Position numbers and translations under genes: made by a program. Under the pieces are notes generated by a model, which ran no database searches, was not told the origin of the DNA, and saw only the letters and a program-made list of their open reading frames with translations. A stretch of DNA of 47,439 nucleotides from JAHCHG01 sp041745765 (GTDB lineage Bacteria; Acidobacteriota; Blastocatellia; Pyrinomonadales; Pyrinomonadaceae), in the NCBI GenBank assembly GCA_041745765.1, contig JBGTIH010000086.1:1-47439 (forward strand). Reading direction: 5' to 3'. Shown here in pieces: positions 32,085-39,788 of the stretch (positions are counted from its first letter, which is position 1; each line of letters opens with the position of its first letter).

Positions 32085-32257
32085 AAAGTGGAAATGTGAA
32101 AAAGTTTTTGTTGACTTTGTTTTGCATTTCCACTTTCTTGTTATATTTCTTGATTTTTAACTTCTGCTCTTTCGAGTCTTTGATTTGACTTGCTTAAAGT
32201 TCAAATTTAAAAAACATTAACTTTTTCACCTTTTCACTTTTTCACTTTTAAACTTTA
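32085..32257. repeat. Heptamer-type hairpin and array before era
   Basis: AAAGTGGAAATG (32085-32096) is a perfect complement of 32125-32136 and starts 5 bases after the upstream stop codon. From 32223 a run of TTTTCAC/TTTTTCAC/TTTTAAAC units leads toward era. The hairpin could act as a terminator; the run is the same unit type as at 17118 and 41860. Confidence 0.65.
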
Positions 32258-32275
32258 TTTTGTTACTTTTAACGA

Positions 32276-33175
32276 ATGAATTCAGAAAAATTTCGAAGCG
32301 GTTATGTTGCGCTGATCGGTCGCCCGAATGCGGGGAAATCAACGCTTTTAAATCATCTCGTCGGCGAAAAGATCGCCGCCGTTTCCAACAAACCGCAAAC
32401 GACGCGCCATAAGATCAAAGGAATCGTAACTTTAGAGGGCGGGCAGATTGTTTTTATAGACACGCCCGGCGTACACAAACCCGGATATTTGCTCAATCGC
32501 CGGATGATGTCGGCAGTTCACGACGCGATTCTTTCGGTTGATCTGGTGATTCTGCTGCGCGACGCTTCCGTTTCGACCGGAAACGGCGACCGTTTTGTGC
32601 TTGATTTAGTTAAAGAATCGGAGAAACCCGCCGTTCTGGTTCTTAATAAAATTGATAAAATCAAAGACAAAAAATTGCTTCTGCCGCTGATCGAGTTTTA
32701 TTCAAAGGAAAACGATTTCGCGGAAATCATCCCGATTTCCGCCCTTCGCGGCGAAGCGATTGAAATTCTTCTCAAAGAAATCATCAAACACTTGCCGGAA
32801 AATGAGGCGATTTTCGGCGAAGACGAGATGACCGATCAGCCTTTGAGAACGCTGGTTGCGGAAATGGTCAGAGAAAAAATCCTGATGACAACCGGCGAAG
32901 AATTGCCGTATGTAACGGCGGTCGTGACGGAAAAATTCGACGAAACCGAATCCGGCGGCACAAAAATCTACTGCGCCATTTATGTCGAAAGGTCTTCGCA
33001 AAAGGGAATAATCATCGGCAAAGGCGGCTCGAAATTAAAGAAAATCGGCGAAGAAGCCCGCCGCGACATTGAAAAACTGATGGGCAAAAAAATCCATCTC
33101 CAATTATTCGTCAAAGTCGTCAAAGACTGGCGCAATCAGGAAAAAGACCTCGACGAAATGGGCATTCAAGAATAA
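32276..33175 (+). CDS. era: GTPase Era
   Basis: A 299-residue protein of normal length. G1 is GRPNAGKST (residues 15-23), G3 is DTPGVH and G4 is NKID. The C-terminal KH domain has GIIIGKGGSKLKKIGEEARRD, and the ending VKVVKDWRNQEKDL fits the family. Era binds the 3' end of 16S rRNA during 30S subunit assembly at the membrane. The start has no obvious ribosome binding site. It is flanked by repeat-rich spacers and has no operon partner. Confidence 0.95.
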   Translation: MNSEKFRSGYVALIGRPNAGKSTLLNHLVGEKIAAVSNKPQTTRHKIKGIVTLEGGQIVFIDTPGVHKPGYLLNRRMMSAVHDAILSVDLVILLRDASVSTGNGDRFVLDLVKESEKPAVLVLNKIDKIKDKKLLLPLIEFYSKENDFAEIIPISALRGEAIEILLKEIIKHLPENEAIFGEDEMTDQPLRTLVAEMVREKILMTTGEELPYVTAVVTEKFDETESGGTKIYCAIYVERSSQKGIIIGKGGSKLKKIGEEARRDIEKLMGKKIHLQLFVKVVKDWRNQEKDLDEMGIQE

Positions 33176-33227
33176 AAAGCGAAATTCTAAGCACCTGAGC
33201 AAATGTTATGAGATGTTTCGCTTGTGC

Positions 33228-33303
33228 GTTCAGAGTTCACGCTTTAGCGTGAAGACCGCCAGCGAAGCGCGGCGGTTGGCAAACTAAAGTTTGTACTCTG
33301 AAC
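33228..33303. repeat. 76-bp inverted-repeat element, family with 20189-20267
   Basis: The ends GTTCAGAGT (33228-33236) and ACTCTGAAC (33295-33303) are perfect complements. It carries the same ACGCTTTAGCGTG hairpin and the 19-base word starting CGCCAGCGAAGCG as the element at 20189, in the same order with the same 5-base gap. The AAACTAAAGTTT palindrome on the right is specific to this copy. Confidence 0.82.
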
Positions 33304-33708
33304 TTTTCAAAATATCTTGTTATTTTCAGTCTACTGCTCATAAAAAAATGATAATGGTTAAGTTTTTTTAATTTTATTCACGCAACTTGATATTAATTCA
33401 TTTTTCTTCACGAAAATATTCGTATTTCTTCACGATTTGTTTCTTATTTTCAATAACTTCCAGTAAATTGTCTCAATTTTATACACCTTATAAAGGTTTA
33501 TTTTCCCCGATATGGGATGAAAATACGTCAAAAGTAAAACATTTACTTCGGATTATAATGCCTTATTAGCCCGGGTAAGTCTTTAACTATCTGTATTTAC
33601 GGCAAATCAAGCGGATTTGCGGCACACGAATTGCCATTCATAAACTATCTACTCTTTTTACTTTTTAATTTTTCGGAGTAGAAGCTGATTAAAGGGGACG
33701 GTTTATTT
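33304..33708. other. Gene-poor AT-rich spacer
   Basis: No supported gene was seen. A 60-codon open frame at 33387-33569 has no ribosome binding site, no recognised family and low-complexity composition. TTCACGA words recur near 33405-33440. A GGGGAC near 33695 may be the ribosome binding site of the following lipoprotein gene. Confidence 0.5.
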
Positions 33709-34845
33709 ATGAGAGTTATAAAATTATCTTTGGTAATTTTTACAATTACTTTTTTGATGTTGGCTTGCGGTTCAACTCAAACAGACGAAACGATTTCTTC
33801 GGATTTAACTCTGAATGAAATACCGGAAAATAAAACAGTTTCCGGCGAAACTACTTATTGGGCAAAGGAAAATCTGGATTTGCGGGCAGTCGGTGAGCTT
33901 CTTGAAAGAGCCGAAACGGCGGAACAATTCGAATATTTGCTCAACAACGAAGGCGTAAATAATCTCGACCTGAACGGCGACGGATTTGTTGATTACATCA
34001 GCGTCGCCGAATATGACGACCGCGATGACGATCAGCGCGGCTTTACGCTTTTTAACCGCTTCGGCGCAAACGAAATTCAGGAAATCGCCAGCATAATTTT
34101 CAACCGCGACCGAAAGGACGCGACCGGCGCAAGAGTTTTGTTAACCGGAAATGAGCAGATTTACGGTGACAACTATAATTACGAAACAAATTGGCTGGAT
34201 AAAAGCGTCGCGATCGCCGATTGGATTTTCGGTGATCGAACCGAGCGGTATGAATCGCCTTATTATTACGATAATTATCCCGAAGAATATGAAACTTACA
34301 ATGTCGTCGAAACGCCGGTTTACCGGACGAGAATGACGGAATATTACTCAGACCCCGTTTTTATTCAAACGTTTGAGCCGACGGTTAGAGATGTCAAAAT
34401 AAGATCATCTTATAAGAACAAATCCTTTAAAAATATCTACGCGGGATTAGCCAAGCCGTCGCAGGAGCAGATCGAATTTATCAGAAACAATCCGCGCCGA
34501 CGGGAAATTATTCAAAATAATCGGGAACAAATCATTAGCGAGAGAAAGGATTTAAGGAAAAACGAAAAAAGAATAGAGAAAAACGAAAAAAGAATAGAGA
34601 AGGACGAAAGAAAAGAAAGAAAAGAAAGACGAAAGGAAAATCGAAAAGATTCCGACAAATCCGGCAGAGATAATAATGAAAGATATGAATCGAGAAATCT
34701 GCCGAACAGAGGGCAAATTATCGATTATGAAAAATCGTCGAAACAAAATAAAGACGAAAAGCGCGGCGGCAATAAAGGAAACGGAAAAAAGCGTGGCGGC
34801 GGCGATGACGATGAGAATGGTAAAGGAAAAGGCAAAAGACCTTAA
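33709..34845 (+). CDS. Lipoprotein with charged low-complexity tail
   Basis: A 378-residue protein. The signal peptide ends in the lipobox LMLACG, so it should be lipid-anchored. A calcium-loop-like segment DLNGDGFVDYIS lies near residue 87, within a domain rich in Asp and Tyr. From about residue 280 the protein becomes a Lys/Glu/Arg-rich tail with repeats KNEKRIEKNEKRIEK, and it ends GGGDDDENGKGKGKRP. No family was recognised. The tail resembles nucleic-acid- or polyanion-binding tails, but that is an inference. A terminator follows before prmA. Confidence 0.68.
   Translation: MRVIKLSLVIFTITFLMLACGSTQTDETISSDLTLNEIPENKTVSGETTYWAKENLDLRAVGELLERAETAEQFEYLLNNEGVNNLDLNGDGFVDYISVAEYDDRDDDQRGFTLFNRFGANEIQEIASIIFNRDRKDATGARVLLTGNEQIYGDNYNYETNWLDKSVAIADWIFGDRTERYESPYYYDNYPEEYETYNVVETPVYRTRMTEYYSDPVFIQTFEPTVRDVKIRSSYKNKSFKNIYAGLAKPSQEQIEFIRNNPRRREIIQNNREQIISERKDLRKNEKRIEKNEKRIEKDERKERKERRKENRKDSDKSGRDNNERYESRNLPNRGQIIDYEKSSKQNKDEKRGGNKGNGKKRGGGDDDENGKGKGKRP
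34559..34600 (+). repeat. Two identical 21-bp tandem repeats in the tail
   Basis: Bases 34559-34579 and 34580-34600 are identical 21-mers (starting AAAACGAAAAAAG). They encode KNEKRIE twice. Twenty-one is three times seven, so this fits the heptamer theme in a coding setting, and A/G-rich slippage continues to about 34640. Confidence 0.85.
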
Positions 34846-34872
34846 AGCATTTTGCAATATTTAATTTTGCAC

Positions 34873-34907
34873 TCGATTGTCCTATTATTGGGCAATCGAT
34901 TTTTTTT
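34873..34907 (+). terminator. Intrinsic terminator abutting the prmA start
   Basis: TCGATTGTCC (34873-34882) pairs with 34890-34899 with one G-T pair and a 7-base loop. Eight T residues follow (34900-34907). The prmA ATG is at 34912, only 4 bases later, so this serves the lipoprotein gene and leaves almost no leader for prmA. Confidence 0.88.
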
Positions 34908-34911
34908 AAAG

Positions 34912-35826
34912 ATGAACAATAAACAAAAAAAGTGGTATGCAATCGCCGTCGAAGCGCAAACGGAAGCGGAAGAAGCAGTCGAATTTGCGCTTAACGAACT
35001 CGATTCGTTGGGAAATGAAATTAGCGATTTCGGCAAACCGCAAACCGAAGCTACAACGGTTATCGGTTATTTTAACGAAAAGATTGACGAACGCGTTTTA
35101 CGGAAAAAATTAGATGAATGTTTGAAAATCTACGATTTTTCAATTGATGCGGTAAAAAGTTTGAAATGGAGCGAGATTGAAAATCAGGATTGGATCGCCG
35201 AGTGGAAAAAACACTGGAAATCAACGGAAACCGAAAAATTCATCATCGCGCCGCCGTGGGAGAAGATTGAAAACGCGGAAAAAATAGTTATACGCATCGA
35301 ACCGCAGATGGCTTTCGGCACCGGAACGCACGAAACGACGCGCCTCTGCCTGCGGGCGATCGAAGAAAATTATTCACCGGAAATGAGCTTTTTCGATCTC
35401 GGCACGGGAACGGGAATTCTAGCCGTCGGCGCGGCTAAAATTCAAGGCAAAAGTAAAAAGGCAAAAGGTAAAATTGCCGGCTGTGATACGGATGACGATG
35501 CTGTAAAAATCGCCCGCGAAAACGCGCATTTAAATGGTGAAAACGATATTGATTTTTTTGTCGGTTCGATTTCCGCTGAAACCCCGAACTTCGATTTTGT
35601 CTGCGCTAATGTAACGGCTGACGTGATCGTTCCGCTGTTGCCGCTCCTGATTGACAAAACACGGCAAATCTTAGTTTTATCGGGAATTTTAGTCGAACAG
35701 GAAAATCTGGTGACGGAAAAATTAAAGGAAAACAACATCGAAAATTTCACCGTAAAAATTGACGGCGAATGGATCGGAATTACCGTAAAAATCTCAAATC
35801 TCAAATCTCAAATTTCATATCAATAA
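34912..35826 (+). CDS. prmA: Ribosomal protein L11 methyltransferase
   Basis: A 304-residue SAM-dependent methyltransferase. The N-terminal MNNKQKKWYAIAVEAQTEAE matches the L11-binding domain. MAFGTGTHETTRLCL is the PrmA signature, and FFDLGTGTGILAVGAAKI is motif I, with VCANVTADVIVPLLP downstream. It trimethylates L11. Residues about 178-187 (QGKSKKAKGK) come from a heptamer array between motif I and the CDTD strand, and the last ten residues (SNLKSQISYQ) come from a second array that abuts the stop. A frame runs 20 codons upstream through the terminator; that start is rejected because it would begin at 34852. Confidence 0.92.
   Translation: MNNKQKKWYAIAVEAQTEAEEAVEFALNELDSLGNEISDFGKPQTEATTVIGYFNEKIDERVLRKKLDECLKIYDFSIDAVKSLKWSEIENQDWIAEWKKHWKSTETEKFIIAPPWEKIENAEKIVIRIEPQMAFGTGTHETTRLCLRAIEENYSPEMSFFDLGTGTGILAVGAAKIQGKSKKAKGKIAGCDTDDDAVKIARENAHLNGENDIDFFVGSISAETPNFDFVCANVTADVIVPLLPLLIDKTRQILVLSGILVEQENLVTEKLKENNIENFTVKIDGEWIGITVKISNLKSQISYQ
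35444..35471. repeat. Heptamer array inside prmA
   Basis: Four 7-bp units: AAGGCAA, AAGTAAA, AAGGCAA, AAGGTAA. They code for the lysine-rich loop between methyltransferase motif I and the next strand. Confidence 0.8.
35794..35821. repeat. Heptamer array at the prmA C-terminus
   Basis: TCAAATC, TCAAATC, TCAAATT and TCATATC fill 35794-35821. The TAA stop is at 35824-35826. The array supplies the last ten or so codons, so the native end of prmA was probably replaced or extended. Confidence 0.85.
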
Positions 35827-35930
35827 TCCGGCGATATGTTTGTAAAAATCAATAAATTAATCAAAACCCTTCGATTTTCTGCATTTTCTCTTTCGGCAAG
35901 AATATTCTAAAATTAGAAGTAAAGAAAAAA

Positions 35931-35944
35931 TCTGAAATCTGAAA
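35931..35944. repeat. Two heptamers before the SbcC-like gene
   Basis: TCTGAAA occurs twice in tandem, 9 bases before the ATG at 35954. It faces the TCAAATC array at the prmA end across about 110 bases. Confidence 0.6.
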
Positions 35945-35953
35945 TCTATTCTT

Positions 35954-38626
35954 ATGCACATCACGAAAATCGAACTCGAAGACATTAAATCTCACGCGCA
36001 TTTTTTCCACGAATTTCAGCGCGGAACCATTGCCATTACGGGCGAAAACGGTGCGGGAAAAACGACTCTGATCGAAGCCGTCGCGTGGACTCTGTTTGAT
36101 CTTCTCGATTACAAAAAAGACGATTTCGTCCGGCGCGGCGCGAAAAAAGGCGTGGTGCGCGTAACCTTTGAAAGCGGTCTGGACGAGCGCGAATATCTCG
36201 TTTATCGCGATTCGGGAACGGGTTATTATGTTTATGATCCGCAGCTGAAAACACGCATTGCCGATAAAAAAGAAGAAGTTACGCGCTTTTTGTGGCAGCA
36301 TCTCGGAGTCGAAGCCGGAACGGATTTGGAGACGCTTTTCCGCCGTGCGATCGGCGTTCCGCAAGGCACTTTTACGGCGATCTTCTTAGAAACTCCGGCT
36401 GAACGAAAAAAAGCTTTCGACAAGCTTCTTAAGGTCGAAGAATACCGGCAAAGTGCGGATAAACTGCTCGAAACGGCGCGTTTTATCGATACGAAAATTA
36501 CGATTGTCAGGGAAAATATCGCCCGCGCCGAAGGCGAACTGGCGCAAATCGAAAGGTTGGAAATAGAAAATAAAAGTTTTAACGAACAAGTGAAAAATTT
36601 ATCTGAATCGCTTGAAAAATTAAATACGGAAATAGAAACAAAAAGCGAGATCGTTAAAACATTCGACGAAAAAGAAAGTAAATTTAACGAAATAAAAATC
36701 GCGCTCGATAAATCGAAAACGGAATTTACCCGAGCCGAATTTGCTCAAAAACAAAAGGAAAGCGAACGAAATCAAGCATTTGAAGCACAGGAAAAAATAA
36801 AGGCGGTCGAAGCCGATTATAAAATTCACATTGAAGCGCTTGGGAAATTAAAGGAATTAGACCGCGAGCGAACCGAACGCGACAAGATAAATTCGGAATT
36901 AAAACGGGTGGAAACCGCGCAGGTCAATGTCACAGCCGAGCAAAAATCAAACGCGGAAAAACTCGATTCCGCCCTCAAAGCGCATAAGGAAATGGCAGAA
37001 CTCGCGCCGAAGATCATCGAACAGGAACAATTTGAAAAAGAGCGCGAATCTCTCCGAAACAAGATCGCCGATGCCAGAGCCGCCGAAAATCAGATCAAAT
37101 CCCTCGATGCAAAGCTCGCCGATTTACGAGAAAAATATGCGAAAAATCAGGCGCAAATCAAGGAAGCGAATTCAAACGGCGCGGAAGCGAATTTTTTGGA
37201 CGAAAGACAAAAACGCGAACAAGAATTAACCAACGATCTGGCAAATTTTCGGGCAAAACTCGACAGCGACCGCAAATTTCAGGAAGAAATAAAAAACGGA
37301 CTCTGCCCGATCTTGTCGGAAAAATGTTTGAATCTGAAACCCGGACAAACTCTGGAAAGTTTTGTTTCGACGCAGTTTACGGAAATTTCCGCGCAGATTT
37401 CCGCGCTTGAAACCGAGCAGAAAACTTTGTCGGTCGCGCTAAGTGTTTCCCGCAAAGCGGAGAAACACTTAGCGCAGCTCGATACGCTGCGAAACCGCGA
37501 AAAGGAAATCGGCGACGAGGGCAAACAATTAAAAACCGAAAAAGAAGCTCTGGAAAAAAATCAAACCGATCTGCCGAAATTGACTGAAGATTTGAATAAG
37601 ATCGAAAAGGATTTGAAAAATTTAGACAATCCGAAAGCGCGTTTAAAAATGCTCGAAAAGGAAGCAGGAAACGAGATCGTCCTGCGCGAAAAGCGTACGG
37701 AAATCGAGAAAAATCTTGAACGCCTTGATAATGATCGCGGAATTTTGCTCGAGCAACTCGAAAGTTATCGTTTTTTAGACGAGCAATGGAAGGAATTTTC
37801 GGATAAACGCGATCAGACAATCCAGGCGCACCGGCAATTCGTAGCAAATGAAGATTCGGCGAAACTTCTTCCCGAACGCGAAAAGGAACTCGCAGCAGCA
37901 AATGCGGAAGTAGAAAGATTCAGGAAAAATTTAGAAAAAGTTCAGAGCGAACTCGAAACAGCAAGCAAAGATTACGACCGCGAGCGGCATCAGAGCGAGA
38001 GAAGTTTTTTGCTCGAATTTGAAAGAAAAGCGGCGGAAACGAAAGCGAATCTGGAAAATGCCCAAAAACGCGCCGATGAAACCGCCGCGGAATTAGAGCG
38101 TCTGGCGGAAGTTCGACGCGCGATGCAAGCCGAATTTCAGGAAAAAGACCGTCTGGAAAAAATCGGCGAAGCGACGAAATTTATCCGCGACACGCTCAAA
38201 GAAGCCGCGCCGCTCGTTGCCCGAAATTATGTTCATCACGTGTCTTTAGAAGCAAATCAGATGTTTCGCGAAATTTCGGGAAATGCCGAACGCACGCTGA
38301 AATGGACGGAAGATTACGGAATTCTGCTGGAAGAAAACGGACACGACCGCCCGTTCGTCAATCTCTCCGGCGGCGAACAGATGGCGGCGGCACTTTCGGT
38401 CAGACTCGCGCTTTTGAAACAATTATCCGATGTAAGATTAGCGTTCTTTGATGAACCGACAACGAATATGGACGCGGCGCGGCGCGAACGCCTTGCCGAG
38501 CAGATTAGCCACATCACGGAAAAACAAACCTTCGACCAGCTTTTCGTGATTTCGCATGATGATACTTTTGAAGGTTATGTTGATAATGTGGTTTCGGTGA
38601 ATGCGAATGAGAATGCCGAAATATAA
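35954..38626 (+). CDS. SbcC/Rad50-like SMC-type ATPase
   Basis: An 890-residue protein. Walker A is GENGAGKTT (residues 30-38), followed by VRVTFESGLDEREYLVYR and the Q-loop-like GVPQGTFTAIFLETPAERKKAF. Two long coiled coils flank a central hook CPILSEKC with Cys451 and Cys458, a CX6C pattern where Rad50 hooks have CXXC. The C-terminal half has the signature LSGGEQ (around 805) and Walker B LAFFDEPTTNMD (Asp833, Glu834). Rad50/SbcC proteins tether and process DNA ends with the SbcD/Mre11 nuclease; no nuclease gene is adjacent. Two small genes follow at a 2-base gap and an 8-base overlap. Confidence 0.88.
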   Translation: MHITKIELEDIKSHAHFFHEFQRGTIAITGENGAGKTTLIEAVAWTLFDLLDYKKDDFVRRGAKKGVVRVTFESGLDEREYLVYRDSGTGYYVYDPQLKTRIADKKEEVTRFLWQHLGVEAGTDLETLFRRAIGVPQGTFTAIFLETPAERKKAFDKLLKVEEYRQSADKLLETARFIDTKITIVRENIARAEGELAQIERLEIENKSFNEQVKNLSESLEKLNTEIETKSEIVKTFDEKESKFNEIKIALDKSKTEFTRAEFAQKQKESERNQAFEAQEKIKAVEADYKIHIEALGKLKELDRERTERDKINSELKRVETAQVNVTAEQKSNAEKLDSALKAHKEMAELAPKIIEQEQFEKERESLRNKIADARAAENQIKSLDAKLADLREKYAKNQAQIKEANSNGAEANFLDERQKREQELTNDLANFRAKLDSDRKFQEEIKNGLCPILSEKCLNLKPGQTLESFVSTQFTEISAQISALETEQKTLSVALSVSRKAEKHLAQLDTLRNREKEIGDEGKQLKTEKEALEKNQTDLPKLTEDLNKIEKDLKNLDNPKARLKMLEKEAGNEIVLREKRTEIEKNLERLDNDRGILLEQLESYRFLDEQWKEFSDKRDQTIQAHRQFVANEDSAKLLPEREKELAAANAEVERFRKNLEKVQSELETASKDYDRERHQSERSFLLEFERKAAETKANLENAQKRADETAAELERLAEVRRAMQAEFQEKDRLEKIGEATKFIRDTLKEAAPLVARNYVHHVSLEANQMFREISGNAERTLKWTEDYGILLEENGHDRPFVNLSGGEQMAAALSVRLALLKQLSDVRLAFFDEPTTNMDAARRERLAEQISHITEKQTFDQLFVISHDDTFEGYVDNVVSVNANENAEI

Positions 38627-38628
38627 CT

Positions 38629-38940
38629 ATGACTCAGAAAAATTATAAAGGTCGTGAAATTGATTTAGGCGATTTAATTATCAATATTTGTAAAAGACCT
38701 GCGATGTATTGCGGTTATTCAAATTTTGGTAAAGCGGCGGCATTTATTGAAGGATTTGCGTATGCAAATGACGAATCAGACGAATTAAAGGAATTCTCTT
38801 TCTGGATTGGAACAAAATTTGGTTTACCGCGAAATGTAGCTTGGTTTTCCAATTTAGAAGAAAAACATCTAAATGAGGAAGATGCTTTAGCACAACTGCC
38901 TGTATTATTTGCAGAGTTTAGGAACAGTAAAAATGAGTAA
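38629..38940 (+). CDS. Small protein, unknown (RPAMYCG motif)
   Basis: A 103-residue soluble protein. The segment LIINICKRPAMYCGYSNFGK followed by AAAFIEGFAYA resembles the RPxMYxG...F..GY pattern of small proteins often found as immunity or toxin-associated genes; this is from memory and needs a profile search. It starts 2 bases after the ATPase stop and overlaps the next gene by 8 bases, so the three are one operon. Confidence 0.5.
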   Translation: MTQKNYKGREIDLGDLIINICKRPAMYCGYSNFGKAAAFIEGFAYANDESDELKEFSFWIGTKFGLPRNVAWFSNLEEKHLNEEDALAQLPVLFAEFRNSKNE

Positions 38941-39220
38941 ATTATTTAAAAATAAAGCATTTTTATTTGGATTCTTCATTGGCATTTTTTTATTTGTCGG
39001 CGGAAATCTTTATTCGGTTTGGCGTAACGGATTCTGTCCTGAATTTTCAACGTTTATAGGTTTTCCTTTAACGTTTGTTATACCGGAATGCGGATTTAAT
39101 TTTAGGATCATTTGGCATTTTTTATTAGTTAATATTTTGTTTGCTTTAGTTTGTAGTTTTATTAACGGATTAATTTTCAAATTCGTTTGGTCGAAAATTT
39201 CAGCGCGAAAATTGAAGTGA
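38933..39220 (+). CDS. Small two-helix membrane protein, unknown
   Basis: A 95-residue protein with a first hydrophobic segment (AFLFGFFIGIFLFVGGNLY) and a second near the C-terminus (WHFLLVNILFALVCSFINGLIF), with two cysteines between. The ATG at 38933 overlaps the upstream stop (ATGAGTAA) and is preferred to an upstream ATG in the other gene. No family was recognised. Confidence 0.5.
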   Translation: MSKLFKNKAFLFGFFIGIFLFVGGNLYSVWRNGFCPEFSTFIGFPLTFVIPECGFNFRIIWHFLLVNILFALVCSFINGLIFKFVWSKISARKLK

Positions 39221-39222
39221 AA

Positions 39223-39317
39223 GTCAGAACAGTCTGCTGCAAGCGGGCGGTTTAAGATTATACTCTCGGGAATTGGTAAATTACGTTAAACCATCCGCTA
39301 ACGCAGACGGTTCTGAC
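39223..39317. repeat. 95-bp inverted-repeat element (GTCAGAAC type)
   Basis: GTCAGAAC (39223) and GTTCTGAC (ending 39317) are the perfect outer 8 bp. GTCTGC, AGCGG and GGTTTAA then pair with small interruptions down to a loop of about 30 bases. It fills the space between the membrane protein and rnhA and could end the upstream operon. Confidence 0.78.
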
Positions 39318-39327
39318 CTTATAAAGT

Positions 39328-39786
39328 ATGAAAGAAGTTACAATCGTCTGCGACGGTTCATCGCTAGGCAACGGGAAAGGAAATCCGCGCGCGGCGGCGT
39401 GTGCTGTTTTGGGTTATAAAGGGTTTTGGCGCGGGTTTTGTGAATATTTGGGAAACGCGACGAATCAGCAGGCGGAAATCGCGGCTGCCGAAATCGGTCT
39501 GCGGACTTTGACCGAGCCTTGCAAAGTGCGGCTTTTGAGCGATTCCAATTATGTCGTGCAGACGATGCTCGGAAAATTTCGCAAAAAAACCAATCACGAA
39601 TGGTGGGCGCGGCTCGACAAAGCTGCTGAAAAACACGATATTACTTGGGAATGGGTCAAAGGTCACTCAGGACATATCGTGCAGGAAGTCGCCGACACGA
39701 TGGCGCGAACGACAGCGGAGATGGGCAGAGTTGACCAAGTGATTTTAGAAGAAACGGTGGCAGAAATCGGAGTTGTTGAGATTTAA
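39328..39786 (+). CDS. rnhA: Ribonuclease HI
   Basis: A 152-residue protein of normal length. The catalytic acidic residues sit in IVCDGSSLGN (Asp), NQQAEIAAAEIGL (Glu), LLSDSNYVVQ (Asp) and EVADTMART (Asp), with WVKGHSGH supplying the His loop. It removes RNA from RNA-DNA hybrids. It is followed after 2 bases by the YCF48-like gene, so read-through is likely. Confidence 0.9.
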   Translation: MKEVTIVCDGSSLGNGKGNPRAAACAVLGYKGFWRGFCEYLGNATNQQAEIAAAEIGLRTLTEPCKVRLLSDSNYVVQTMLGKFRKKTNHEWWARLDKAAEKHDITWEWVKGHSGHIVQEVADTMARTTAEMGRVDQVILEETVAEIGVVEI

Positions 39787-39788
39787 GA

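Noticed and set aside
33387..33569. 60-codon open frame in the spacer after era
   Set aside because: No ribosome binding site, AT-rich composition, no recognised motif and poor protein-like character.
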